Assembly: GCA_902627935.1 (NCBI GenBank)
Contig: CACOLA010000002.1
Location: forward strand, 124,001 to 188,000
Origin: an uncultured Pelagibacteraceae bacterium
GTDB taxonomy: Bacteria; Pseudomonadota; Alphaproteobacteria; Pelagibacterales; Pelagibacteraceae
Direction: 5' to 3'
DNA length: 64,000 nucleotides
Part shown: positions 45,608 through 54,341 of the stretch, one piece after another
Layout: each line of letters starts with the position of its first letter
Position numbering within the stretch: the stretch's first letter is position 1
Position numbers and translations under genes: made by a program
The notes under the pieces: model-generated
The model's input: the letters and a program-made list of their open reading frames with translations, nothing else
Databases searched by the model: none
What the model was told of the DNA's origin: nothing

Positions 45608-46762
45608 ATGAATAAATTTTTTATATTTCTTTTTTTGTCTTTTTTTAACTTTGCTTTGATCATTAATCATAGTTTTGCTGAAGAAAGTAAAATCAAAATA
45701 GGTTTACTTATACCATTATCAGGCAAAAATTCCGACATTGGCAAACAAATAATACAAGCTACTCGTTTGGCCATAAAAGATATCAATTCAGATAAAATAG
45801 AAATATTTCCCAAAGATACCGAGTCTGATCCTAATAAAACCTTATTATCAGCAATTGAACTTCAACAACAAGGCATCAATCTTGTAATAGGTCCAGTATT
45901 TTACGAAAATTTAACTTTTTTAAATGAAGTAGAAAATTTAACATTTATATCATTTACAAATAAAACATTAAATCTTCCAAAAAATGTTATAAGCGCTGGA
46001 ATAAATTCTACATCACAATTAAATACGATAAAAAAATTTATTGAGGAATATAAAATCAAAAAATCAATTTTTTTAATACCAAATTTAGACTACGATTTAG
46101 AAATCAAACAAGGAATAAAACAATCAAAAATTAAAACTTTCAAACAATACTTTTATGACAATGAACCTACAAAACTAACGAAACAAATAGAAGAAATTAC
46201 CAACTATTCAGTAAGAAAACAAAATTTAATGGATGAGATTACTAGGCTTGAAAATTCAGAGGATCCAAATAAAGAAAAAAAAATAAAAAATCTTGAAAAA
46301 AAATACACAATTGGAAATGTTAATTTTGACTCAATTATAATTGCCGATTTCGATGAAAGTTTAAAGAGTGTAATAACCTCATTACTTTATACAGATGTAT
46401 CACCTAAAGATAAATATTTTATAACTTTTAATCAATGGTTTGATGAAAGTTTATTAAATGAAACTGTATCACAGCCAATCTATTACCCCTCTGTTAATAA
46501 AAAGAATTTAGATAACTTTAGAGAAAAATTTTTCCAACAATTTGGTGTAAACCCAAATCACTTAACTTTATTAAGTTATGATTTAGTTGGTCTAATTTAT
46601 TATCTATCTTTAAAAAATAATATTATGGAAATAAGCAAAGCATTTAATATCAAAAGCTCATTTAAAGGAAAAATAGGTGTTTTTGATATTAAAAATAATA
46701 AAATTAATCATAGATTGAATTTTTACAAAATTGAGGAAGGATTACTAAAAGAAATTTTTTAA
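45608..46762 (+). CDS. LpoA-like penicillin-binding-protein activator (LppC family)
   Basis: 384 residues with a signal peptide (about 1-24, ending HSFAEE) and a periplasmic type I binding-protein fold: KIKIGLLIPLSGKNSDIGK at 29-47, then GINLVIGPVFYENLTF. There is no lipobox, unlike E. coli LpoA, and the TPR-like N-terminal domain is missing. The rsmI-lpoA adjacency supports the LppC/LpoA call, a regulator of peptidoglycan synthases. An ABC amino-acid receptor is less likely since no permease is nearby. Its 3' end overlaps rdgB by 18 nt. Confidence 0.75.
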   Translation: MNKFFIFLFLSFFNFALIINHSFAEESKIKIGLLIPLSGKNSDIGKQIIQATRLAIKDINSDKIEIFPKDTESDPNKTLLSAIELQQQGINLVIGPVFYENLTFLNEVENLTFISFTNKTLNLPKNVISAGINSTSQLNTIKKFIEEYKIKKSIFLIPNLDYDLEIKQGIKQSKIKTFKQYFYDNEPTKLTKQIEEITNYSVRKQNLMDEITRLENSEDPNKEKKIKNLEKKYTIGNVNFDSIIIADFDESLKSVITSLLYTDVSPKDKYFITFNQWFDESLLNETVSQPIYYPSVNKKNLDNFREKFFQQFGVNPNHLTLLSYDLVGLIYYLSLKNNIMEISKAFNIKSSFKGKIGVFDIKNNKINHRLNFYKIEEGLLKEIF

Positions 46763-47341
46763 TTTTTTAAAAGCTTTGTACCGATGATCTATTTTAAATT
46801 TTTCACGAGAAGAAATTTCTCCATATGTTAGTTTTTTATTCATTGGAATAAATATAGGATCATATCCAAAACCATTTTTACCACGAGGCTCGGGAGAAAT
46901 GAAACCCTCTACTTTACCCCTAACGCATACTATATTTTTATCTAAATAATTAATTGCTAACGCACACACAAACCTAGCTTTAATTTTCTTATTTTTCCAC
47001 TTTGAATCTTTTTTTTGCAACTTTTTAAAAACTTTTTTAATAGCTAAATTAAAGTTAGAATTTTTTCCTCCCCACCTTGCTGAGAAAATACCAGGTGCTT
47101 TATTTAGAATATCTATCTCCAAACCAGAGTCATCTGCAAGACAAACAAGTCCAGTTTTTTTTGAAAAATATTTTGCTTTAATAATTGAATTTTGCTCAAA
47201 TGTTTTGCCATTTTCTAATGGGCTTTTTAGATTAAACTCTGAAGTTGAGTAGGTTTTAAGAGATTTTGGAAGTAATGCCCTGATTTCTCTCAATTTTCCT
47301 TTATTATTAGTCCCGATCAATATCTCCTTAATTTTTTTCAT
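46745..47341 (-). CDS. rdgB: XTP/dITP diphosphatase
   Basis: 198 residues of the Ham1/RdgB family. The N-terminal ILIGTNNKGKLREIRALL, CLADDSGLEIDIL and GKNGFGYDPIFIP are the nucleotide-binding and metal blocks. It cleans non-canonical purine triphosphates from the pool. It is divergent from grpE by 42 nt. Confidence 0.95.
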   Translation of the reverse strand: MKKIKEILIGTNNKGKLREIRALLPKSLKTYSTSEFNLKSPLENGKTFEQNSIIKAKYFSKKTGLVCLADDSGLEIDILNKAPGIFSARWGGKNSNFNLAIKKVFKKLQKKDSKWKNKKIKARFVCALAINYLDKNIVCVRGKVEGFISPEPRGKNGFGYDPIFIPMNKKLTYGEISSREKFKIDHRYKAFKKLKNFF

Positions 47342-47383
47342 TCACACCTAGCAATTTTGAATTTTCATACCATATAAACAGCC

Positions 47384-47992
47384 ATGGAGAAAGAAGAAGA
47401 ACATAAATCTAAAAATAACGAAACTAAATTAAATGAAGAGAGTCAAAATAATGAGGGTAACAAAGAAGAATTAAAGGAAATTCCTCCAGAAGAAAAAATT
47501 CTAGAATTAGAAGATAAGTTAACAAGAGCCTTTGCCGAAATGGAAAATCAAAGAAGAAGGTTTGAAAAAGAAAAAGAAGATGCTTTTGAATACGGTGGAT
47601 ATTCGTTTGCAAAGGAAGCTTTAAACTTAATTGATAATTTAGAAAGATCAAAAAAAATTTTAGAAAGTGATGAAAAATTAAAAGATACTTTAGCATTAAA
47701 AAAAACTTTAGAACATTTGGAAATAATTAATAAAGATCTAATTTCCATTTTTACTAAAAATAATATTAAACCAATAGAATGTTTGAATAAAAAATTAGAT
47801 CCAAATTTACATCAAGCTATGATGGAAATAGAAGATGATCAAAAAGAGCCAGGAACTATTGTTCAGGAAATTCAAAAAGGCTTCATAATTAAAGATAGGT
47901 TACTGAGACCCTCACTAGTCGGAGTATCAAAAAAAAAACAAGATGCAGGCCAAGAAAGCCATGAAAATAAGGAAAAAAAAGAGGTTAAATAA
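47384..47992 (+). CDS. grpE: Nucleotide exchange factor GrpE
   Basis: 202 residues: a highly charged N-terminal region (1-38), a long coiled coil (ILELEDKLTRAFAEMENQRRR and onward to about 100), and the beta-wing domain with DPNLHQAMMEIEDDQKEPGT and GFIIKDRLLRPSLVGVSK. It releases ADP from DnaK. It starts the grpE-dnaK-dnaJ cluster but is separated from dnaK by 61 nt with its own candidate RpoH promoter. Confidence 0.94.
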   Translation: MEKEEEHKSKNNETKLNEESQNNEGNKEELKEIPPEEKILELEDKLTRAFAEMENQRRRFEKEKEDAFEYGGYSFAKEALNLIDNLERSKKILESDEKLKDTLALKKTLEHLEIINKDLISIFTKNNIKPIECLNKKLDPNLHQAMMEIEDDQKEPGTIVQEIQKGFIIKDRLLRPSLVGVSKKKQDAGQESHENKEKKEVK

Positions 47993-48004
47993 TGTCTAGT
48001 TCAA

Positions 48005-48032
48005 CTTGTAGAATTAAATTTAACTCCTATAT
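48005..48032 (+). promoter_or_regulatory. Candidate heat-shock (RpoH) promoter of dnaK
   Basis: CTTG (48005-48008), a 17-nt spacer and CCTATAT (48026-48032) fit the alphaproteobacterial sigma-32 pattern CTTG-N17/18-CYTATNT exactly. It lies 22 nt before the dnaK ATG. Confidence 0.65.
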
Positions 48033-48053
48033 GACAAAAGTAACGAATTTAAT

Positions 48054-49979
48054 ATGAGCAAAATAATTGGAATTGACCTTGGAACCACAAATTCATGTGT
48101 TGCTATCATGGAGGGTAGTCAACCTAAGGTTTTAGAGAATGCTGAAGGTGCAAGAACAACACCATCGGTAGTCGCTTTTACAGATGAAAGTGAAAAATTA
48201 ATTGGACAGCCTGCTAAAAGACAAGCTGTTACAAATCCAGAGAATACTATTTTTGCTGTTAAGAGATTAATAGGAAGAAATTTTGATGACCCAACAGTAA
48301 AAAAAGATGTGGATGCTGCTCCATTTAAAATTGTAAACTCTGATAAAGGTGATGCTTGGATTGAAGCTAAAGGTGAAAAATATTCCCCATCACAAATTTC
48401 AGCTTTTATTCTTCAAAAAATGAAAGAGACAGCTGAAAAATACTTAGGTCAAGCAGTAACTAAAGCTGTGATAACTGTTCCAGCATATTTTAATGATGCT
48501 CAAAGGCAAGCAACTAAGGATGCTGGTAAAATAGCGGGATTAGAAGTTTTAAGGATAATTAATGAACCAACAGCTGCCTCCCTTGCCTATGGTCTTGATA
48601 AAAAACAGAATAAAAAAATTGCAGTTTATGATTTAGGTGGTGGAACGTTTGACGTTTCTATACTTGAATTAGGTGACGGTGTATTTGAAGTCAAGTCAAC
48701 TAATGGAGATACTTTTCTTGGAGGTGAAGATTTTGATAATGCAATAGTTGAATATCTAATATCAGAATTTAAAAAAGATAATGGGATTGATTTAAAATCA
48801 GATAAGTTAGCTTTACAAAGATTAAAAGAGTCAGCTGAGAAAGCTAAAATTGAACTATCATCAGCTGAACAAACGGATATTAATTTGCCTTTTATAACAG
48901 CAGATAAAACAGGTCCAAAACATATTAATATTAAAATGACTAGAGCTAAATTAGAAGCGTTAGTAGAAGATTTAATTGCAAAAACAATGCCCCCTTGCAA
49001 AACAGCTTTAAAGGATGCTGGTATTTCTGCAAATGAAGTTGATGAAATTGTGCTGGTCGGAGGAATGACTAGAATGCCTAAAGTAATTGAAGAAGTAAAA
49101 AATTTCTTTGGTAAAGAACCCAATAAAAGTGTCAATCCAGATGAAGTTGTAGCAATGGGAGCTGCTATACAAGCAGGTGTTTTACAAGGTGACGTAAAAG
49201 ATGTGCTTCTTCTTGATGTAACACCTTTATCATTAGGTATCGAGACGCTTGGTGGCGTTTCGACAAAATTGATTGAAAAAAATACGACTATTCCGACAAA
49301 AAAAAGTCAGGTATTTTCTACAGCTGAAGATAATCAACCTGCTGTATCTATTCGAGTTCTTCAGGGTGAAAGAGAAATGGCTTCTGATAATAAAATTTTA
49401 GGTAATTTTGAATTAGTTGGAATTGCTCCAGCTCCTAGAGGAGTTCCACAAATAGAGGTTACATTTGATATTGATGCTAATGGTATTGTAAATGTATCTG
49501 CTAAAGATAAAGGTACTGGAAAAGAACAAAAAATTCAAATCCAAGCCTCAGGAGGATTGAGTGATGAAGAAATTGAAAAAATGGTAAAAGATGCTGAGGC
49601 AAATAAGGATGCTGATAAGAAAAAAAGAGAATCAGTAGACATAAGAAACCAAGCAGATACTTTAATTCATTCAACAGAAAAAAATCTTAAAGAACATGGC
49701 TCAAAAGTTTCTGATGCAGATAAAAAAGCAATAGAGGATTCTTCATCAAATTTAAAAGAAGCTTTAAAAAGTGAGGATATTGAGGATATTAAGAAAAAAA
49801 CTGAAGCTTTAGTTCAAGCCTCAATGAAGCTTGGAGAGGCAATCTACAAATCACAACAAAGTGCTAAACCTGACTCTGGAAAAGATAAAGGTGAAGACAA
49901 TGCGGGTAAAAAAGACGAGAATGTTGTTGATGCTGATTTCGAAGAAGTAAAAGACGAGAATAAAGAAAAAAGCGCTTAA
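48054..49979 (+). CDS. dnaK: Chaperone DnaK (Hsp70)
   Basis: 641 residues. [13 protein letters not shown] at 4-16, [17 protein letters not shown] near 140 and [17 protein letters not shown] near 195 are the three Hsp70 signatures; [18 protein letters not shown] begins the substrate domain, and the tail ends in an acidic [18 protein letters not shown] segment as in proteobacteria. It folds and protects proteins with dnaJ and grpE, encoded on either side. Confidence 0.98.
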   Translation: MSKIIGIDLGTTNSCVAIMEGSQPKVLENAEGARTTPSVVAFTDESEKLIGQPAKRQAVTNPENTIFAVKRLIGRNFDDPTVKKDVDAAPFKIVNSDKGDAWIEAKGEKYSPSQISAFILQKMKETAEKYLGQAVTKAVITVPAYFNDAQRQATKDAGKIAGLEVLRIINEPTAASLAYGLDKKQNKKIAVYDLGGGTFDVSILELGDGVFEVKSTNGDTFLGGEDFDNAIVEYLISEFKKDNGIDLKSDKLALQRLKESAEKAKIELSSAEQTDINLPFITADKTGPKHINIKMTRAKLEALVEDLIAKTMPPCKTALKDAGISANEVDEIVLVGGMTRMPKVIEEVKNFFGKEPNKSVNPDEVVAMGAAIQAGVLQGDVKDVLLLDVTPLSLGIETLGGVSTKLIEKNTTIPTKKSQVFSTAEDNQPAVSIRVLQGEREMASDNKILGNFELVGIAPAPRGVPQIEVTFDIDANGIVNVSAKDKGTGKEQKIQIQASGGLSDEEIEKMVKDAEANKDADKKKRESVDIRNQADTLIHSTEKNLKEHGSKVSDADKKAIEDSSSNLKEALKSEDIEDIKKKTEALVQASMKLGEAIYKSQQSAKPDSGKDKGEDNAGKKDENVVDADFEEVKDENKEKSA

Positions 49980-50008
49980 ACTGACATTTAATTGTCTGGG
50001 GTAATTTG

Positions 50009-51136
50009 ATGGCTAAAAGAGACTATTACGATGTCCTAGGCGTTAATAAAAGCGCAAGCCCTGACGAATTAAAATCTGCATATAGAAAATTAGCTGTAAA
50101 ATATCATCCTGATAAAAATCCAGGAGACTCTAAAGCTGAAGAAAAATTTAAGGAAGCTAGTGAAGCTTATGGCATACTTTCAGACAAAGAGAAAAAACAA
50201 AACTATGATAACTTTGGTCATGCAGCGTTCGAGAATGGTGGTGGTAGAACAGGTGGGGGTTTTGGTGGATTTAGTGGAGCAGATTTCTCAGATATTTTTG
50301 AGGATTTTTTTGGAGATTTTGGTGGTGGTGGAAGATCAAGAAATAGACGATCAAATAACAGAGGTTCAGACTTAAGATACGATTTGTCAATCTCTCTTGA
50401 AGAAGCTTACAGTGGTAAAAAACAAGACATCAAATTTTCAACAACTGAGAAATGTGTGACATGTAAAGGAAATGGTTCAAAAGCTGGTTATTCCCCTGAT
50501 AGATGTTCATATTGTGGCGGTAGTGGAAGGGTAAGATCTAATCAAGGATTTTTTACAGTCCAACAAACCTGTCCTCAATGTAACGGGAATGGAGAGGAAA
50601 TTACCAATCCTTGCAATGATTGTAATGGTCAAGGCAAAAAACAAGTATCGAAAAAAATATCTGTAACTATTCCTAAAGGTGTTGATGATGGAACAAGAAT
50701 TAGATTAGCAGGAAAAGGTGAAGCTGGAAGCAGAGGTGGAGCTACAGGAGATCTTTATTTATTTATTAATGTTTACTCTCATGACTTATTTAAGAGATCC
50801 GATGAAAACTTGTTTTTTGAATTTCCACTATCTCTAGCTGATGCTGCATTAGGAACAACAATTGAAATTCCAACAATTGATGGTGGTAAAGCTAAAATAA
50901 AAATTCCTGATGGAACTCAAAATGGTAAACAATTTAGATTAAAAGGTAAAGGTATGCCCTTCATGAGAAGAGGTGATTTTGGTGATTTGTACGTTCAAGT
51001 TAAGACAGAAGTGCCTGTTTACTTAAATAAAAAACAAAAAGAATTATTAGAACAATTTAGAGAGATTGAAAACGATAAGTCAAATCCAAGTATTAAAAAA
51101 TTTTTTCAAAAGGCAAAAGATTTTTGGAAAAATTAA
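50009..51136 (+). CDS. dnaJ: Co-chaperone DnaJ (Hsp40)
   Basis: The tracked TTG start is one codon early; the ATG at 50009 ([12 protein letters not shown]) gives 375 residues. Order: J domain with HPD near 34, G/F-rich linker ([19 protein letters not shown]), four CxxCxGxG-type zinc repeats at about 145-210 ([32 protein letters not shown]), then the C-terminal substrate domain. It delivers clients to DnaK. It is 29 nt after dnaK. Confidence 0.97.
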   Translation: MAKRDYYDVLGVNKSASPDELKSAYRKLAVKYHPDKNPGDSKAEEKFKEASEAYGILSDKEKKQNYDNFGHAAFENGGGRTGGGFGGFSGADFSDIFEDFFGDFGGGGRSRNRRSNNRGSDLRYDLSISLEEAYSGKKQDIKFSTTEKCVTCKGNGSKAGYSPDRCSYCGGSGRVRSNQGFFTVQQTCPQCNGNGEEITNPCNDCNGQGKKQVSKKISVTIPKGVDDGTRIRLAGKGEAGSRGGATGDLYLFINVYSHDLFKRSDENLFFEFPLSLADAALGTTIEIPTIDGGKAKIKIPDGTQNGKQFRLKGKGMPFMRRGDFGDLYVQVKTEVPVYLNKKQKELLEQFREIENDKSNPSIKKFFQKAKDFWKN

Positions 51137-51139
51137 AAT

Positions 51140-51307
51140 ATGGGTTTAGAAGAAATTATTCCAGCTATAGGTTTAATATTAGTATTAATTTTAATTCTTC
51201 CCAGCTTTATTAAATCCAACCTAAAAAAAAAAGCATTTTTTAAAAATTTAGGTATTTGGGGTATGATTGTCTTGTTTCTTATGATAATTCTATATTTTAT
51301 CTTCTAA
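51140..51307 (+). CDS. Small two-helix membrane protein of unknown function
   Basis: A 55-residue ORF not in the track. MGLEEIIPAIGLILVLILIL begins a first hydrophobic helix (8-24); a basic stretch (IKSNLKKKAF) and second helix (39-55, IWGMIVLFLMIILYFIF) follow. It starts 3 nt after dnaJ and its TAA overlaps the dapB ATG (TAATG). The coupling on both sides and the clear helix-loop-helix pattern make it a likely real gene. I do not recognise a family. Confidence 0.7.
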   Translation: MGLEEIIPAIGLILVLILILPSFIKSNLKKKAFFKNLGIWGMIVLFLMIILYFIF

Positions 51308-52080
51308 TGAAAAAAATAAATTTAGCTATTTCTGGTTTTATGGGAAGAATGGGTCAACAACTCATTAAGTCTTCAAAGGAAAATAAAAATTTTAAATTAG
51401 TTACACTAACAGAGAATAGATTGGTAAATAAAAAATTTGGTAGAATAAAACCTGAATTAAATTCTGAGAAAGCCTTTAAAAAAACTGACATAATTATTGA
51501 TTTCACAGTACCAAATTGTACGATTGAAATACTTAAAATAGCATCAAAACTAAGGAAAAAAGTAGTGATTGGTACTACGGGGTTTTCAAGAAGCCAAGAA
51601 AACCAAATTAAAAAGTATTCAAAAAAAATTCCTATTTTAAAAGCTGGTAATATGAGCTTAGGTGTAAATTTATTAATGTATTTAACTGAGATTGCATCAA
51701 AATCATTGAATGATGAATACTTAAGCAAGATATTTGAAGTACACCACAAACATAAAAAAGACTATCCATCAGGTACTGCGTTAATGCTTGGTAAGGGGAT
51801 TGCGGATGGAAAAAATAAAGATTTATATGATCTAATTGGCAAAAAATTCTTAAATAAAAAATCCTTTCCTTATGGAAAAAAGATTAATTTTAACTCAGTT
51901 AGAAAAGGTGAAATTATTGGTGAACATGAAGTAAAATTTTCAAGTGGTAAAGAAATAATTACATTAAATCACGAGGCTTTTGATAGAGCACTTTACTCAG
52001 ATGGAGCATTAACTGCCTCTAAATGGTTAATGAAAAAAAAACCAGGTTTATATTCTATGAGAGATTTGCTTAACTTTTAA
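51307..52080 (+). CDS. dapB: 4-hydroxy-tetrahydrodipicolinate reductase
   Basis: The ATG at 51307 (MKKINLAISGFMGRMGQQL) is preferred over the tracked 51256, giving 257 residues and overlap with the small membrane protein stop. The nucleotide loop GFMGRMG, the DFTVPN block, GTTGFS and the catalytic EVHHKHKKDYPSGTAL near 148-163 are present. It acts in lysine/diaminopimelate synthesis, complementing lysA. Confidence 0.96.
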   Translation: MKKINLAISGFMGRMGQQLIKSSKENKNFKLVTLTENRLVNKKFGRIKPELNSEKAFKKTDIIIDFTVPNCTIEILKIASKLRKKVVIGTTGFSRSQENQIKKYSKKIPILKAGNMSLGVNLLMYLTEIASKSLNDEYLSKIFEVHHKHKKDYPSGTALMLGKGIADGKNKDLYDLIGKKFLNKKSFPYGKKINFNSVRKGEIIGEHEVKFSSGKEIITLNHEAFDRALYSDGALTASKWLMKKKPGLYSMRDLLNF

Positions 52081-52082
52081 TA

Positions 52083-52736
52083 ATGAATGAAAAACAAAAA
52101 GCAAAAATCATTATTAAAACTCTAAATAAAATTTACCCTAAAGCGAATGTACCTTTAAAAAGTAAAAATACTTTCACACTATTAATTTCTGTACTGCTTT
52201 CAGCACAATGTACTGATGTTAATGTTAATAATGTGACTAAAGACATCTATCCAAAATACTATAAACCAGAACACTTTGTAAAATTAGGTAGGAAAAAGAT
52301 TGAAAAATTAATAAAAAAAATAGGTATTTTTAGAGTTAAAGCTAAAAGTATATACTCGATGTCAAAGCAAATTTTGGAAAAACACAATGGTAAAGTGCCT
52401 AAAACTTTTGAAGAACTCGAAAAATTACCTGGTGTAGGACATAAAACAGCTAGTGTTGTTATGTCTCAAGGATTTGGATATCCAGCTTTTGCAGTTGATA
52501 CTCATATTCATAGACTTGCACAAAGATGGGGTTTAACAAATGGAAAAAACGTAGTGCAAACTGAAAATGATTTGAAACGAATATTTCATAAAAAAAACTG
52601 GTCTAAACTTCATTTGCAAATAATTTTTTATGGAAGAGAATATTGCAAAGCAAGAAACTGTTATGGTTTAAGCTGCAAAATATGCACTACTTGCTACCCA
52701 AATAGAAAAAAACCTGTTATTACCAAAAAAGCATAA
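52083..52736 (+). CDS. nth: Endonuclease III (DNA glycosylase/AP lyase)
   Basis: 217 residues. The helix-hairpin-helix ELEKLPGVGHKTASVVMSQ and catalytic Lys/Asp (Lys in GHKTA, Asp in FAVDTHIHRL) are intact. The iron-sulfur region reads C-x4-C-x4-C-x2-C-x2-C (CKARNCYGLSCKICTTC), whereas the family norm is C-x6-C-x2-C-x5-C; three cysteines stay in register and the second is displaced. It repairs oxidised pyrimidines. It is 2 nt after dapB and 1 nt before the kinase gene. Confidence 0.94.
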   Translation: MNEKQKAKIIIKTLNKIYPKANVPLKSKNTFTLLISVLLSAQCTDVNVNNVTKDIYPKYYKPEHFVKLGRKKIEKLIKKIGIFRVKAKSIYSMSKQILEKHNGKVPKTFEELEKLPGVGHKTASVVMSQGFGYPAFAVDTHIHRLAQRWGLTNGKNVVQTENDLKRIFHKKNWSKLHLQIIFYGREYCKARNCYGLSCKICTTCYPNRKKPVITKKA

Positions 52737-52737
52737 C

Positions 52738-53667
52738 ATGAAAATTTTAGGAATAGGAAATGCAATTGTTGATGTGATTTGTAAAGTTGATGACAACTTT
52801 ATTGAAAAAAATAATCTTACAAAAAGTACAATGAAATTATTTTTTGATGAAAATGAATTTAAAAAATTATTGATTAATCTTAAAATTGAGAAAACTGTTT
52901 CTGGAGGATCTGTGGCAAACTCTATAGTTGGATTATCTCAACTTGGCAATAATGTAGGTTTTTTAGGTAAAATTTCTGATGATGAATTTGGAGGGAAGTA
53001 TGAGGAAGGTTTAAAAAAAGAAAATGTAGAGTATTTTTATTCCAAAAGAAAAGAGGTATTGCCGACTGGAACATGTTTAATTTTGGTAACTCCAGACTCA
53101 GAGAGAACTATGTGTACTTTTTTAGGAACTGCAGGAAAAATTAATGAAGATGATGTAAGTTCTGATACAATAAAAAAAAGTGAGATAATTTTTTTAGAAG
53201 GTTACTTATGGGATGAGGGAGAACCCAAGAAAGCATTTGAGAAAGCAATAAGCAACGCCAACAAAGTTGCAATGTCACTCTCTGATTTATTTTGTGTAGA
53301 TAGACATAAACCTCATTTTCTAAACTTAGTAAAAAACAAGTTGGATATCACCTTTGCTAATGAACAAGAGATCACATCTTTAATTGAAGCAAAAAATTTT
53401 AGCGAAGTAGTTAACTTTGCAAAACAATTGAATAAATTGATAGTTATAACAAGGGGTGAAAATGGTGCTATAGCAATTAAGGGTGAAGAAATTTGTGAAA
53501 GTGGCATAAAAAAAGATCTAAATATTGTAGATCTTACAGGTGCTGGAGATCTTTTTGCTGCTGGATTCCTTCATGAGTATATTAATAAATCATCAATTAA
53601 AGATTGTCTGGAGAAAGGAACTGAAATGTCTTCATTAGTAATACAGCAAATTGGTGCTAGACTTTAG
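52738..53667 (+). CDS. PfkB-family sugar/nucleoside kinase, adenosine-kinase-like
   Basis: 309 residues. The GGSVANSIVGLSQLGNNVGFLGKISDD signature near 57-83, in part, and the ATP/anion-hole motif DLTGAGDLFAAGFLHE near 263-278, with catalytic Asp, are clear. The overall pattern (PTGTCLILVTPDSERTMCTF, EGYLWDEGEPK) resembles the adenosine/2-keto-sugar kinase branch seen in alphaproteobacteria. Substrate is not certain: adenosine, ribose or a related sugar. It is the last gene of the dnaJ-to-kinase run and ends 2 nt from convergent arfA. Confidence 0.88.
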   Translation: MKILGIGNAIVDVICKVDDNFIEKNNLTKSTMKLFFDENEFKKLLINLKIEKTVSGGSVANSIVGLSQLGNNVGFLGKISDDEFGGKYEEGLKKENVEYFYSKRKEVLPTGTCLILVTPDSERTMCTFLGTAGKINEDDVSSDTIKKSEIIFLEGYLWDEGEPKKAFEKAISNANKVAMSLSDLFCVDRHKPHFLNLVKNKLDITFANEQEITSLIEAKNFSEVVNFAKQLNKLIVITRGENGAIAIKGEEICESGIKKDLNIVDLTGAGDLFAAGFLHEYINKSSIKDCLEKGTEMSSLVIQQIGARL

Positions 53668-53669
53668 GC

Positions 53670-53774
53670 CTAACTTTTTTTTCTTTTAAAACTACCCTTG
53701 CCTTTTTTTGGTTTTATAACTCTCTGCTTATATCTCTTATTAAAAAGTTTTTTGGCGATTGGATTTTTTTTCAT
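53670..53774 (-). CDS. arfA: Alternative ribosome-rescue factor ArfA-like, 34 residues
   Basis: A 35-codon frame absent from the ORF track. The product MKKNPIAKKLFNKRYKQRVI, then KPKKGKGSFKRKKS, matches ArfA: the F/Y-(R/K)-Q-R-V block followed by K-K-G-K-G-S-(Y/F)-x-R-K. ArfA recruits RF2 to ribosomes stalled without a stop codon. Its ATG overlaps the stop of the upstream regulator gene (ATGA), and its stop is 2 nt from the convergent kinase stop in TAGGCCTA. It is very basic and soluble. No tmRNA gene is in this window. Confidence 0.75.
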   Translation of the reverse strand: MKKNPIAKKLFNKRYKQRVIKPKKGKGSFKRKKS

Positions 53775-54331
53775 TTTAAAAAATATCCTTGTTTGTCGTG
53801 TTTGATAAAATTATCATCATTAAAATTTTTAAACATTTTTTTTCTTAATCTATAGATATGTGTCTCAACAGTGTGGGTCTCTAAATTTGAAGAATAACCC
53901 CACACTTCTTTTTGAATTTCTTTCAAACTTGCTTTTTTTTTAACATTGATGAATATTAGAAGATCACTTTCTTTTTCAGTAAGATCTAAACTTATATTTT
54001 TGAGAAATATTTTTCGAGAATTGAAGTCTAAAACATACTTTCCAATTTTTAGTTCAGACTGATTATTAAATTGATTTTTCAAAAAACCTAAATTAATTCT
54101 TTCAACCAATTTTAAGATTTTTTGAGGTAAATCATCTAAAATTAAGCAATTTTTTATTCCATTACATGAGCGTAAAGAAATAACCAAATAATTGTCTAAC
54201 TTATCTAAATTAAGTGTTTCAAATTCTTTTTTATCTACATGGCGAATTGCAAAATTAAAATTTTCTTTGATTTCACTCAATATCTCAAATAATTTGGCTG
54301 AATTATATACAAGTAATAATTTTGAACCCAT
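53771..54331 (-). CDS. OmpR/PhoB-type winged-helix regulator with degenerate receiver
   Basis: The ATG at 54331 gives 186 residues, avoiding the tracked extension through the neighbour. The C-terminal winged helix (about 92-186) has LTEKESDLLIFI, VWGYSSNLETHTVETHIYRLRKK and HDKQGYFLK, typical of OmpR-family DNA-binding domains. The N-terminal 90 residues look receiver-sized (MGSKLLLVYNSAKLFEIL), but no acidic pair or phosphorylatable Asp followed by a Lys is apparent, so it is probably phosphorylation-independent. Its start lies 10 nt from the divergent L,D-transpeptidase start. No sensor kinase is nearby. Confidence 0.8.
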   Translation of the reverse strand: MGSKLLLVYNSAKLFEILSEIKENFNFAIRHVDKKEFETLNLDKLDNYLVISLRSCNGIKNCLILDDLPQKILKLVERINLGFLKNQFNNQSELKIGKYVLDFNSRKIFLKNISLDLTEKESDLLIFINVKKKASLKEIQKEVWGYSSNLETHTVETHIYRLRKKMFKNFNDDNFIKHDKQGYFLK

Positions 54332-54341
54332 AATAAAAAAA

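Noticed and set aside
48626-49135. 169-aa minus-strand ORF opposite dnaK
   Set aside because: A typical antisense open frame of dnaK, long known as an artefact.
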